Shown here piece by piece: positions 15,809 to 25,054 of a stretch of 39,653 nt of DNA. Below the pieces are notes generated by a model. The model ran no database searches, was not told the origin of the DNA, and worked only from the letters and a program-made list of their open reading frames with translations. Location of the stretch: NCBI RefSeq assembly GCF_904846285.1, contig NZ_CAJHAD010000024.1:1-39653 (forward strand), written 5' to 3'. Position 1 is the first letter of the stretch; every line of letters starts with the position of its first letter. The DNA comes from Psychrobacter immobilis. Lineage in GTDB: Bacteria > Pseudomonadota > Gammaproteobacteria > Pseudomonadales > Moraxellaceae. The position numbers and the translations under genes are program-made.

Positions 15809-16603
15809 ATGATGACAAAAAAATCCCTTATCCAATCTCCTGAAGCCATAGAAAAAATGCGCGTAGCCGGTAAACTTGCCAGTGACGTGCTTGTAATGCT
15901 CGACGAACACGTCAGAGTTGGCATTAGCACTGAAGCATTAAACCAAATCGCTCATGACTATATCGTTAACGTGCAAGAAGCCATTCCTGCGCCCCTTAAC
16001 TATAACGGCTTCCCAAAATCTATCTGCACCTCTATCAACCACGTGGTTTGTCACGGTATTCCAACCGAAAACAAGCTGCTCAAAGATGGCGATATCATCA
16101 ATATCGATGTCACGGTTATTAAAGACGGCTATTACGGCGATACCTCAAAAATGTGGATTGTCGGCAATGGCTCTATCATGGCGCAGCGTATTTGCAAAGT
16201 GGCGCAAGAAGCCCTTTATGCTGGTATGAGCGTGGTCAAAAACGGCGCGCGCTTGGGCGATGTCGGCGCGGCTATTCAAGCAGTGGTCGAGCCTGAACGC
16301 TTTAGTATCGTGCGTGAGTTCTGTGGTCACGGTATCAGTAATGAGTTCCACCACGAGCCACAAGTGATGCATTACGGTAAAAAAGGTACGGGTTTTGAGC
16401 TAAAAACAGGCATGACCTTTACCATTGAACCTATGATTAACGAAGGTAAATGGCAGACCAAGATTCTACCGGATGAATGGACGGCAATCACCAAAGACCG
16501 TAAGCTGTCAGCGCAGTGGGAACATACCATGGTGGTGACGGACAATGGCTGTGAGGTATTTACCACGCGCCCAGAAGAAGACTTAAGCTTTTTGACCCAG
16601 TAA
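15809..16603 (+). CDS. map: Methionine aminopeptidase, type I
   Basis: The 264-residue enzyme removes the initiator methionine from new proteins in the cytoplasm. All five metal ligands of the pita-bread fold are present: Asp100 and Asp111 (INIDVTVIKDGYYGDTS), His174 (CGHGI), Glu207 (FTIEPM) and Glu238 (WEHTMVV). His82 in VCHGIP is the conserved substrate-side histidine. The length matches the bacterial type I family, which has no extra N-terminal domain. There is no clear Shine-Dalgarno sequence, and the start has two adjacent ATG codons. It lies upstream of glnD as in many Gammaproteobacteria, but a terminator separates the two genes here. Confidence 0.97.
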   Translation: MMTKKSLIQSPEAIEKMRVAGKLASDVLVMLDEHVRVGISTEALNQIAHDYIVNVQEAIPAPLNYNGFPKSICTSINHVVCHGIPTENKLLKDGDIINIDVTVIKDGYYGDTSKMWIVGNGSIMAQRICKVAQEALYAGMSVVKNGARLGDVGAAIQAVVEPERFSIVREFCGHGISNEFHHEPQVMHYGKKGTGFELKTGMTFTIEPMINEGKWQTKILPDEWTAITKDRKLSAQWEHTMVVTDNGCEVFTTRPEEDLSFLTQ

Positions 16604-16610
16604 TATCATA

Positions 16611-16637
16611 AAAGATCGCCTAGGCGGTCTTTTTTTT
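16611..16637 (+). terminator. Intrinsic terminator after map
   Basis: AGATCGCC (16613-16620) pairs with GGCGGTCT (16623-16630) with one mismatch, followed by a T-run. It begins eight bases after the map stop codon. Confidence 0.85.
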
Positions 16638-16775
16638 GCCTGATAATTCAGGCATATTAACGATGCCCTTTATTGAGTTGCTACTTTGAGAATTCCAATA
16701 ATAATATTCTTTATATTTTCCATGAAATATTCGCTTTAATACCACTATCTACAAACCTTTAACTGGATAATCCTC

Positions 16776-19496
16776 ATGTTTAATTGTGATGTCGCTGCTA
16801 TTGATTTGACCCCCATGCCACTACTGTCAGACCATCGCTCGACCACCAATACGATGGATATAGCACTATCTGATATCCCTGATTGGCTGCTCCAAATCAA
16901 TGACGATATCAGCCGCGCGCTCGAACGCGGTGTCAATATTCGCCAACTGGTCGCAGCACGTGCCTGCGTCATCGATGACTTACTGATTGCTTTGTTTAAG
17001 TGGTTTGAGCTTGATAAAACGGACTTGGCATTGTTTGCCACTGGCGGCTATGGTCGTGGCGAGCTATCGTTACACTCAGATGTGGATATTTTACTGCTGA
17101 CACCCAACGATATTGACGCGCATAGCAGGGGAAAAATTGACAAATTGGTCGCGCTACTGTGGGACATTGGACTTGAGCCCGCCCTATCAGTACGCAGCGT
17201 CAGCGAATGCTTGGAAGCGGCGCTGGATCACACCGTTGCTAGTACTTTGTTAGAAGCACGGCTGTTAATTGGCAATGAAGAACTAGAAGAAGTACCGCAT
17301 AAAATCGTCAATACGCAATGGTCGCCACGTGATTTTTATGAGGTAAAAATCGCTGAAGCAAAAGCGCGCTACTTACAGCATAATGCCACAGAGTACAACC
17401 TTGAGCCTAATATCAAAACTGCCCCCGGTGGTCTGCGTGACATTCATATTATTGGTTGGGTGACCAAGCGTTATTTTCGAGTCAGTAAACTTTATGACTT
17501 GGTACAGCAAAACTTTTTGACGGAAAAAGAGTTTGATGAACTGAACTTTGCTGAAGGTTATTTATGGCAAATACGTCATTACTTGCATGAGCTGACTGGT
17601 CGCAATGAAAACAAGCTGTTGTTTGATTATCAGCGTGAAATTGCTCAGCTGATGGGCTATGAGACGCAGCCAGATGACCAGCCGAATGCTGCCGTCGAAC
17701 GCTTTATGCGCGACTACTATCGCTGTGCCATGCAGATATCGACATTGTCTGAGATGCTGACCAATCATTATTACGAGACGATTATAGAGCCACAATTGCC
17801 GGATGAAGAACGACCGAAAAAACATCCAATTAACGCCCGCTTCAATCAAGTTGGCGAACAAATAGCGATGTCACATCATCGTGTATTTGCTCAGCACCCT
17901 GAGGCGATTTTGGAGATGTTTTTACTCATGGGTCAATATGGCATCAAAAATGTCCGTACCCATACTCTGCGCGTGCTAAAAATAGCGGCTCGCGGTATCG
18001 ATCAGGTTTATAGGGATAACCCGACGCATCAAGCGCTATTTTTAGCCAATTTAAAAGAGCAAAATTATTTATTTCATCGTTTGCGTACCATGAATCGTTA
18101 TGGTATTTTGGGCAGCTATATTCCAGCTTTTGCTCAAGTCACCGGGCTAATGCAGTACGATTTATTTCATCGATATACCGTCGATGCGCATACATTATTT
18201 TTAATTCGCATTTTACATCGCTTTACCGATCCGCGCTTTTCTGAAGACTTTCCACTGGTCAGCGCTATCTTCCAGCGTATCGAGCGCAAAGAGATTTTGG
18301 TGTTGGCTGCGATGTTTCATGATATTGCCAAAGGTCGTGGCGGCAATCATAGCCAACTCGGCGAAACTGAATCGATTGAATTTTGTCTTGCCCATGGCAT
18401 GAGTCAGGCAGATGCCCATTTGGTTGGTTGGCTGACTCGCTACCATCTACTGATGTCGATGACAGCACAGAAAAAGGATATCTCAGACCCAGAAGTGGTG
18501 ACGCTGTTTGCCGATTTAGTCGGTAATGTGACCCATCTCAATCATCTTTACGTACTGACGGTTGCCGATATGAATGCTACCAATCCACAGCTTTGGAACA
18601 GCTGGCGCGCGACCTTGATGAAACAGCTCTATTCACAAACGCGGCGTATCCTGCGCGCTGATATCGATGCCCCAACCAACCGCCAAGATATGATTAAAGC
18701 CACGCGTAAACAGGCGCTAGTGATGCTTGATAATGTCAATAATCAGCATATGAATCGCGAAGAGGTTTTAAGATTGTGGGATGACTTGGGCGATGAATAT
18801 TTTCTACGGGAAATTGCAGAAGATATCTTGTGGCATACCGAAGCTATCTTAAACCATCCGCCTATAGGCCGCGCCTCTGATGCTGATAGTGCACCGCTTG
18901 TGGTATTACGTGAGCACCGTGAGCTGGCGCTTGATGCGGTGCAAGTGTTTGTTTATACCCAAGATCAGGTCAATTTATTTGCGGTTACCATGGCAGTGTT
19001 TGACCAGATGAATCTTGATGTTTTAGATGCGCGTATTATTACTGCAACTCGTGATTTTGCTTTGGATTCTTACGTATTGCTCGACCGCAGTGGCACGCTA
19101 TTGGTCGATATAGACAGCCAACAAGAGCTTAAGCAGCGCTTAATTGACGCCTTTAAAAATCCAACAGTTCCCAAGCTCACGCATCGAAAAATCCCACGCC
19201 AGCTACGACATTTCGATGTCGCAACGACGATTAATTTTGAGTTCAATGAAGCCTCAAATCAGCATATCATGAGTTTAGAAACCCTTGATCAGCCAGGTTT
19301 ACTTGCCCGCGTTGGTCAGGTATTTTTACAACAAAAGATTGAGGTGCATGCCGCCCGCATTACTACGTTAGGCGAGCGTGCAGAAGATATGTTCTATATT
19401 AGCGATCAAAACGATCAGGCGTTGTCTGCGGATAATCTTGAAACACTAAAGGCAGCATTGATAGCAAGTCTCAGCATTCGTAAAGAAGACACTTAG
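16776..19496 (+). CDS. glnD: Bifunctional uridylyltransferase / uridylyl-removing enzyme
   Basis: The 906-residue protein senses glutamine and adds or removes UMP on the PII protein. In order it has a nucleotidyltransferase domain with GGYGRGELSLHSDVD (90-104; Asp102 and Asp104 bind metal), a PII-uridylyltransferase middle domain with APGGLRDIH, an HD hydrolase domain with FHDIAKGRGGNH (His515-Asp516), and two C-terminal ACT domains starting near 722 and 828 that sense glutamine. The length is normal for the family. The first ATG is used; other in-frame ATG codons follow at 16815 and 16854, and only a weak GGA lies nine bases upstream, so the exact start is uncertain. It sits between map and dapC, a common arrangement, and ends at a strong terminator. 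Confidence 0.97.
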   Translation: MFNCDVAAIDLTPMPLLSDHRSTTNTMDIALSDIPDWLLQINDDISRALERGVNIRQLVAARACVIDDLLIALFKWFELDKTDLALFATGGYGRGELSLHSDVDILLLTPNDIDAHSRGKIDKLVALLWDIGLEPALSVRSVSECLEAALDHTVASTLLEARLLIGNEELEEVPHKIVNTQWSPRDFYEVKIAEAKARYLQHNATEYNLEPNIKTAPGGLRDIHIIGWVTKRYFRVSKLYDLVQQNFLTEKEFDELNFAEGYLWQIRHYLHELTGRNENKLLFDYQREIAQLMGYETQPDDQPNAAVERFMRDYYRCAMQISTLSEMLTNHYYETIIEPQLPDEERPKKHPINARFNQVGEQIAMSHHRVFAQHPEAILEMFLLMGQYGIKNVRTHTLRVLKIAARGIDQVYRDNPTHQALFLANLKEQNYLFHRLRTMNRYGILGSYIPAFAQVTGLMQYDLFHRYTVDAHTLFLIRILHRFTDPRFSEDFPLVSAIFQRIERKEILVLAAMFHDIAKGRGGNHSQLGETESIEFCLAHGMSQADAHLVGWLTRYHLLMSMTAQKKDISDPEVVTLFADLVGNVTHLNHLYVLTVADMNATNPQLWNSWRATLMKQLYSQTRRILRADIDAPTNRQDMIKATRKQALVMLDNVNNQHMNREEVLRLWDDLGDEYFLREIAEDILWHTEAILNHPPIGRASDADSAPLVVLREHRELALDAVQVFVYTQDQVNLFAVTMAVFDQMNLDVLDARIITATRDFALDSYVLLDRSGTLLVDIDSQQELKQRLIDAFKNPTVPKLTHRKIPRQLRHFDVATTINFEFNEASNQHIMSLETLDQPGLLARVGQVFLQQKIEVHAARITTLGERAEDMFYISDQNDQALSADNLETLKAALIASLSIRKEDT

Positions 19497-19571
19497 CCTG
19501 TATTTAGACATTTATGCTTTCATAGCTTACTGTCAAAACCTTACCGTTTAAGCTTTACGGATTAAACATTA

Positions 19572-19615
19572 AAAAAACGCTTGCTAGTTAAATCTCTAAC
19601 TAGCAAGCGTTTTTT
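19572..19615. terminator. Bidirectional terminator between glnD and the 222-aa membrane gene
   Basis: AAAAAACGCTTGCTAGTTA (19572-19590) and its exact complement (19597-19615) form a perfect 19-bp stem around a six-base loop, with T-tracts in both directions. It serves glnD from the left and the minus-strand gene ending at 19682 from the right. Confidence 0.93.
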
Positions 19616-19681
19616 AAGACAAAATATAGATGATGATTTTTGGCAGAGTATATTACAAGCTACTTATATAAAACTCATATT

Positions 19682-20350
19682 TTATAAAACGCTTTTATAC
19701 ACCATCTCACTTGCATGGTCTTTCAGCTCCTCATCGGCAAGCTCTAACGGCAAAACCTCTGCTCCTATCTGCTGCTGCCCGAGCATCAAGCGCCCAGCTT
19801 CCACTTCTCTTTGTAGCAGACGATGCAAACTGGCTAAATGAAATTCGGCATCGTAGTACTCATAGATTTTCTGTAAGGAAATCGGTGCTTTGGCATGGAC
19901 ATCAGGATAAAGGCTATCGGTAGCTAAGATGGTCATCTCGTTAAGTGCTTCTTCACGCAATACATCGGCTTGGTTAATCTTATTTTGTAGATGATTGGCA
20001 ATACGACCTTTAAAACTCAGCATCCCAATAAAAATCAGCGTTTGGATGGCAAATAAACTCATATACTGCCATAGAGGCAGCGACATATTTAACAGTTTAC
20101 TCAGTAGCATCAGTAGCATCGCTACCACGACATAGCTGACCAATTGCCAAAGTAGCCACATCATAAAGCTGTTGTCCCCGAACCAAAACATCTGCCGCTC
20201 TTTTAACAACGTCAGCTGTTGCCGCGCTTGCCACCAATTTTGCTCGCGCTGTTTTAGTTGCTCGTATAGCTCAACACGCTGACTGCCATCAAAATGTTGC
20301 ACAGTGATATCTTTAGCGCCACGCTCATTGGTTTTTAAAACACTAGACAT
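19682..20350 (-). CDS. Unrecognised two-helix membrane protein (222 aa)
   Basis: I do not recognise a family. A charged, Gln/Arg-rich helical N-terminus (1-56) is followed by two membrane helices at about 61-85 and 92-113 with a very short connection. A second helical cytoplasmic-looking part then runs to the end (KINQADVLREEALNEMTI, LHRLLQREVEAGRLML). Both ends should lie on the same side of the membrane, probably the cytoplasm given the basic residues near the helices. AAGGA nine bases before the ATG supports the start. It is single-gene, convergent with glnD and divergent from dapC, each with its own signals, so context gives no clue. Its coding look (sensible composition, clear SD, own terminator) argues it is real. 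Confidence 0.75.
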   Translation of the reverse strand: MSSVLKTNERGAKDITVQHFDGSQRVELYEQLKQREQNWWQARQQLTLLKERQMFWFGDNSFMMWLLWQLVSYVVVAMLLMLLSKLLNMSLPLWQYMSLFAIQTLIFIGMLSFKGRIANHLQNKINQADVLREEALNEMTILATDSLYPDVHAKAPISLQKIYEYYDAEFHLASLHRLLQREVEAGRLMLGQQQIGAEVLPLELADEELKDHASEMVYKSVL

Positions 20351-20662
20351 ATCAAGATTTCCTTAAATAATCTGTCGTTGCTGCTGACAGTTACTTTTAC
20401 TTGGTAAATAAATGACACTATTTCAATTTTATCCATGCTTAATATCATGATAAAAATTGGCTAGACTCAAAACTCGTTACCATTTAAAAATCAGCTATAT
20501 ACCCAGCTTAAAGCGATATAAATTGCTTTAAGCACTTATTTTAAATTGACAATAAACAGCTTGAGAAGAAAAAAGACAAAAAATAAGAGAAGTGCTACAC
20601 TGCTCAAATGTAATTTTTCTTTATCACTTTATTATTAATTGTCTATTATAGTTAGCCTACTT

Positions 20663-21937
20663 ATGAATCACAACTTAACGACTTTGCACCCTTATCCGTT
20701 CACTAAGATGGCAACCTTGCTTGCGGACAGTACGCCAGCCCATAACTACAGTGAAATTAAGCTGGGTATTGGCGAGCCAAAACATGAGCCGCCTGCCTTT
20801 GTGTTGGACGTATTACGCGAAAACTTGGACAAAATAGGCCAATATCCAACCACTAACGGTATTTTTGAGCTGCGCCAAACCATTGCTCATTGGCTGGAGA
20901 AGCGTTTCTTTTTAAATCATATCAGCCCTCATAGCCAAGTATTACCGGTTATGGGTACGCGCGAGGCGATTTTTAGCTTGGTGCAGGCAGTTATTGACCA
21001 TTCACAAACCGAATTGTACGAAGCTGAATCCAATCAACTGGCGCTTAATAATCAGCCAGTAGCTCAACAATCGCAAAAAGCAGTTCAAACACCCACAATT
21101 GTGATGCCCAATCCGTTTTATCAGATATACGAGGGCGCCGCCATACTGGCACAAGCAACGCCGTATTTTATGCCTTGTACCATTGATAATGATTTCAAAG
21201 GTGACTATCGCTCGGTACCAAAAGATATCTGGACAAGCACACAGTTATTGTTTGTCTGCAGCCCGAACAATCCAACCGGTTCCGTCATGACCATGGACGA
21301 CTGGGAGCACCTATTGCGCTTATCAGACCAATACGGCTTTATCATTGCCAGCGACGAGTGTTATAGCGAGCTGTATTTTGATAGCGCACCGATTGGTTTA
21401 TTACAAGCTTGTGCGGCGCTTGGTCGCCATGACTTTAAAAACTGCGTGGTATTTCACTCTTTATCCAAGCGTTCAAACTTGCCCGGTTTACGCTCAGGCT
21501 TTGTAGCCGGTGATGCCAATATTTTGCAGCCTTATTTACAATATCGTACTTATCAAGGCTGCGCGATGCCGATACCGCATCAGTTGGCTTCCATCGCCGC
21601 TTGGGAAGATGAAAAGCACGTGGCGCACAATCGGGCGCTCTATCAAGAAAAATTTGCCTTATGGATGTCAGAGCTTGGTGAATTAATTGATTTACGCATG
21701 CCAGAAGCGGGTTTTTACTTTTGGATAAAAGTCCCTGAGCAGTTCGATGGCGACGACGAAATTTTTGTCAAAGCCTTGTACGAGCAAGCAAATATTCATG
21801 CATTGGCTGGGCGCTACTTGTCACGTGAGGTCAATGGCAAAAATCCAGGACAAGGTTATGTGCGTATTGCCTTGGTTGCTAGCGTCGAAGAAAGCCGCGA
21901 GGCCATCAGTCGCATTCGCAAACTGCTTGGCGCTTAA
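20663..21937 (+). CDS. dapC: Succinyldiaminopimelate transaminase
   Basis: This fold-type I PLP aminotransferase of 424 residues makes N-succinyl-L,L-diaminopimelate in lysine and peptidoglycan synthesis. The family's typical N-terminus (LHPYPFTKMATLL) follows the chosen ATG closely. A TTG 24 bases upstream would add eight unlikely residues. Key residues are the CSPNNPTGSV segment with the Asn that contacts PLP, ASDECYSELYF, and SLSKRSNLPGLRSGF with the Schiff-base Lys269. The C-terminal Arg region (GQGYVRIALV) is intact. A short Gln/Ala-rich insert (NQPVAQQSQKA) lies near residue 145. Adjacency to glnD matches the glnD-dapC order of many relatives and separates it from similar transaminases. 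No strong ribosome site is visible. Confidence 0.93.
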   Translation: MNHNLTTLHPYPFTKMATLLADSTPAHNYSEIKLGIGEPKHEPPAFVLDVLRENLDKIGQYPTTNGIFELRQTIAHWLEKRFFLNHISPHSQVLPVMGTREAIFSLVQAVIDHSQTELYEAESNQLALNNQPVAQQSQKAVQTPTIVMPNPFYQIYEGAAILAQATPYFMPCTIDNDFKGDYRSVPKDIWTSTQLLFVCSPNNPTGSVMTMDDWEHLLRLSDQYGFIIASDECYSELYFDSAPIGLLQACAALGRHDFKNCVVFHSLSKRSNLPGLRSGFVAGDANILQPYLQYRTYQGCAMPIPHQLASIAAWEDEKHVAHNRALYQEKFALWMSELGELIDLRMPEAGFYFWIKVPEQFDGDDEIFVKALYEQANIHALAGRYLSREVNGKNPGQGYVRIALVASVEESREAISRIRKLLGA

Positions 21938-22052
21938 CTTGCTGCTTAAAAAAATAATTTTTAAAAACTTAGCTTAAAAATCTGTATCAAAAATTGGCCA
22001 AAAAACCTAATGATTAAACTATAAATAGTACCTCATACTCAATATACTATCA

Positions 22053-22100
22053 GAGAACCGCATATAACCATGATAATATTGTGGTTATATGCGGTTTCTC
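22053..22100. other. Strong hairpin without T-tract between dapC and the DUF294 gene
   Basis: GAGAACCGCATATAACCA (22053-22070) pairs with TGGTTATATGCGGTTTCTC (22082-22100), interrupted only by one bulged T, giving about 18 base pairs around a loop of about 11 bases. Neither side has a proper T-run, so it is not a classical terminator. It could slow polymerase, protect the dapC 3' end, or act in the leader of the next gene. Confidence 0.55.
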
Positions 22101-22223
22101 GCTATGCTGCTTGTCAAAGAGTGCTATAGTAGAAATAACGCTACGCTATTCTTATATTTCTTTATTATTAATAAATCCCTTTCTCCCAGAATTTTTGCTA
22201 AATGTGCCATCAAGGATGATGCC

Positions 22224-24293
22224 ATGCCCCATCTCGATTTTACCCAACCGCCCTTTGATGTATTGAGCGCAGCTGAACGTCAAAGCATCAGAAAAAACAC
22301 CCAAATCCGTTATCTTGCTAAAGATGAGCGTTTGCCTGCAGACGATTTAAAATATTTTTATGTGGTCATTAAAGGACAAATCGAGCAACTGCTTGCTGAC
22401 GAGTTTGTCTCGACTTATTTAGGCAGCAATCATACCGACCATCTAAATAGTAATGATTGGTTTGACAGTCGGCGACTACCAAAATCGCTTATAGAAAATG
22501 ATTGGCAAGAAAGCAGCCATTCAACCAACCCACTCCACACTAATACCCCCTCTTCAAACGAAAATACCATATCGCCCTACGAGTTTCGTGCGATTGAAGA
22601 CACGCTGCTGCTGCAAATAAATGGCGCAACGGTTGATAAAATCAGTGCGCAAAACCATCTGGTGCGCCAATTACTCTCAGAAGATTTACCTGAACGACTA
22701 AAAGCATTGCAGCAGCGGCGTAGCGGGCAAAGCTTAGATGCTAGCTATCATGGCTATAATGAGCAGCAAGAAGTCCAGCAAATCATGATGCAGCCGGTAA
22801 TTGACGTCAGCTTATTACCCGTGCATATCATTGACGCCACTAGCAGCCTATATGAAGCGGCGCATATCATGACCAAAGCAGGGCTCAAGCATGTGTTGGT
22901 GCGACCGCTCGACCAATTAAACCATGCTCAAACGAAAACATTAGATAATGATTTAGATACCAATTTAAATAGCAGCTTAGATACTGATAGCGCCAATGCG
23001 CAAACTCCTAACCGCTACTCTGGTCGCACATTAGGTATTTTAACCGATACCGACATCTGCCGCGCGGTGAGCGAGCAGCAAAACCCTGCGACGACGCCTT
23101 GCCAGCGTTATGCAAGCTTCAATCTGCGTACTATCGATGCTGACCATGAGATTGGCGATGCGCTATTGACCATGACGCGCTACCGCATCCATAGGTTGCC
23201 AGTGATTGATGCCAATGGCGAGGTTGCAGGCGTACTTGGGCAAAGCGATATGCTCGCTCATATTGGGCATCATTCGCAGCTGATTAGCCTGCAGATTGAG
23301 CAGGCAAAAGACTTGCCCAGCTTAGATACTGCGGTTGAGCTCATTGGGCACTATATTCGCGCGCAGCATCAAAACGGTATCAAAATCGGTAACGTCAGCC
23401 GCATGGTACAGACGCTTAACGCCCAAGTATTTACCAAACTGTGGCAACTTATCGTGCCTGATGAAGTAATGGCAAATACATGCGTCATCGTTATGGGCTC
23501 AGAGGGTCGCGGTGAGCAAATTATGCGTACCGACCAAGATAATGCACTTATTATTCGTGATGGTTATAGCCATCCTGACTTAGCCCAGTTCGCTGAAACC
23601 TTTAACAATCATTTAGCAGCCTTGGGTTATCCGCTCTGTGATGGCAATATCATGATGACCAATCCGATGTGGCGACAGCCGCTCAAGCAGTTTGAAGCAC
23701 AGATTAGCTTATGGTTTAGAAATACCGACCCGATACACAGTATTTATTTGTCCGCCATATTTGACAGCGAGTACGTCTGCGGCGATGAATCGCTACTGAC
23801 TAGTGTCCGCGAGCATTTAAAAACTGCCCATCGCCAATCAGATCTGATGTTTGTACGCCAGTTCGCCCGTGCCGCTCTACAATTTGGTGATGTCGGTCAA
23901 TGGTGGCAAAAGTTTGTGCCACTACTCGGTGGTAAACCAAGCTCTTACGATATCGACCTTAAAAAAGCCGGTATTTTCCCGTTAGTGCATGGTATTCGTA
24001 CTTTGGCATTAGAAAACGATATTTTTGATGCGCCTAGTAGTAAAGGACGCCTCAAAGCTTTAGTACAAGCGCGCGCCTTGAACCAACAGCGCGCTGATAC
24101 CTTGCTTGAAGCATTAGAGTTTTTTATGGCGCAGCGTTTGTCAGTTGCGCTATCGACAGATGATAAGCATGCACGGCAAGTTGATCCGACCACTTTATCG
24201 GCACTCGAACGAGATTTATTAAATGAATGCTTAGCAGTGGTCAAAAGCTTTAAGGGTCAACTGAGTCGCCATTATCAGCTAGAATTTAATTAG
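22224..24293 (+). CDS. CBS-pair / DUF294 putative nucleotidyltransferase
   Basis: From the chosen start the protein has 689 residues. The N-terminal 120 residues resemble a cyclic-nucleotide-binding-type sensor fold. Two CBS motifs follow (about 190-355), split by an Asp/Asn/Ser-rich insert, and the second half reads GILTDTDICRAV..., HRLPVIDANGEVAGVLGQSDM. The DUF294 nucleotidyltransferase-like domain has MGSEGRGEQIMRTDQDNALI, with Gly425-Ser426 and Asp437/Asp439 as metal-site candidates. It ends in the DUF294-associated helical domain. The substrate is unknown; a role in nucleotide sensing or protein UMP/AMP transfer, by analogy with GlnD, is inference. The start was moved from 22089, which lies inside a hairpin, to the ATG after AAGGA at 22224. 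The gene is paired with an exonuclease gene, a pairing seen in many proteobacteria. Confidence 0.88.
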   Translation: MPHLDFTQPPFDVLSAAERQSIRKNTQIRYLAKDERLPADDLKYFYVVIKGQIEQLLADEFVSTYLGSNHTDHLNSNDWFDSRRLPKSLIENDWQESSHSTNPLHTNTPSSNENTISPYEFRAIEDTLLLQINGATVDKISAQNHLVRQLLSEDLPERLKALQQRRSGQSLDASYHGYNEQQEVQQIMMQPVIDVSLLPVHIIDATSSLYEAAHIMTKAGLKHVLVRPLDQLNHAQTKTLDNDLDTNLNSSLDTDSANAQTPNRYSGRTLGILTDTDICRAVSEQQNPATTPCQRYASFNLRTIDADHEIGDALLTMTRYRIHRLPVIDANGEVAGVLGQSDMLAHIGHHSQLISLQIEQAKDLPSLDTAVELIGHYIRAQHQNGIKIGNVSRMVQTLNAQVFTKLWQLIVPDEVMANTCVIVMGSEGRGEQIMRTDQDNALIIRDGYSHPDLAQFAETFNNHLAALGYPLCDGNIMMTNPMWRQPLKQFEAQISLWFRNTDPIHSIYLSAIFDSEYVCGDESLLTSVREHLKTAHRQSDLMFVRQFARAALQFGDVGQWWQKFVPLLGGKPSSYDIDLKKAGIFPLVHGIRTLALENDIFDAPSSKGRLKALVQARALNQQRADTLLEALEFFMAQRLSVALSTDDKHARQVDPTTLSALERDLLNECLAVVKSFKGQLSRHYQLEFN

Positions 24294-24377
24294 AGCATGT
24301 TTATCAAAGCACGTTTATTAAAGCAACTTGGTAAACGTTCAGCAAAAAAGGCCGTAAAAAAAAGGAGTCGAAATGAG

Positions 24378-24989
24378 ATGCGTTGGCTAAAACAATTATC
24401 GTCTAATTGGCAAAAGACCCATTTGCAGCGCCCTGAGCTGGCATCGATGTTTAATGATCCTTTGGCTGATAAATGGGTCGCGATTGATTGCGAGATGACG
24501 GGACTCAATCCAAAAAAGCATCACCTGCTATCTATTGCTGCCATTCATATCAACGGCGATAGCATTGATACGGGCAACGGTCTACATCTGGTTTGTCGGC
24601 CGCCTGTGATGCCTGACCGTGACACCATTGTGATTCATGGGCTGCGTACTGCCGATGTTGAGCATGGCATGAGCTACGATGAGATGCTAGCTTTACTGCT
24701 ACCCTTTATCGACAATCGACCGATAGTTGGGTTTTGCCCGCAGATAGATACAGGATTTTTGAATCCTTTAGTCAAGCGCTATATGGGAACTCTAATACCG
24801 AACAGGGTTATTGATATACGGCAATTATACAGTCGGCGTATGGGCGATCGTACGCCGGGCATTCCCAATCAATCGCAGCATTTAACCAATATTCTAGCGC
24901 ATTATGATATTCCTGAGCTCGGCACGCATGACGCTTATAACGATGCTATCATGACAGCAATGGCGTTTTTGCATCTACGCGAACGCTGA
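24378..24989 (+). CDS. DEDDh 3'-5' exonuclease, DNA polymerase III epsilon-like
   Basis: The protein has 203 residues from the ATG preceded by AGGAG ten bases upstream. The frame is open further, back to an ATG at 24297 just three bases after the DUF294 stop, but that would add a very basic, low-complexity leader. Exo I is IDCEMTG (Asp37, Glu39), Exo II lies around GFCPQIDTGFLN (Asp124), and Exo III is GTHDAYNDAIMTA (His184, Asp189), so all DEDDh residues are present. It lacks the polymerase-binding tail of true DnaQ and is too short for it, so it is a stand-alone relative that trims DNA or RNA 3' ends. It follows the DUF294 gene closely, and the two probably share a transcript. Confidence 0.9.
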   Translation: MRWLKQLSSNWQKTHLQRPELASMFNDPLADKWVAIDCEMTGLNPKKHHLLSIAAIHINGDSIDTGNGLHLVCRPPVMPDRDTIVIHGLRTADVEHGMSYDEMLALLLPFIDNRPIVGFCPQIDTGFLNPLVKRYMGTLIPNRVIDIRQLYSRRMGDRTPGIPNQSQHLTNILAHYDIPELGTHDAYNDAIMTAMAFLHLRER

Positions 24990-25054
24990 CGCTACGCGAA
25001 AATAGCAACTCATGTTACCATAGGCTGTTTTTGCCACCTGATGATAGACTGCTC

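Noticed and set aside
22089..22223. Upstream part of the DUF294 frame as coding
   Set aside because: Its first ATG lies in a hairpin arm and the 45 residues look non-coding; AAGGA supports the ATG at 22224.
24297..24377. Basic N-terminal extension of the exonuclease
   Set aside because: There is no ribosome site at 24297, while AGGAG precedes the ATG at 24378, and the family begins near that point.
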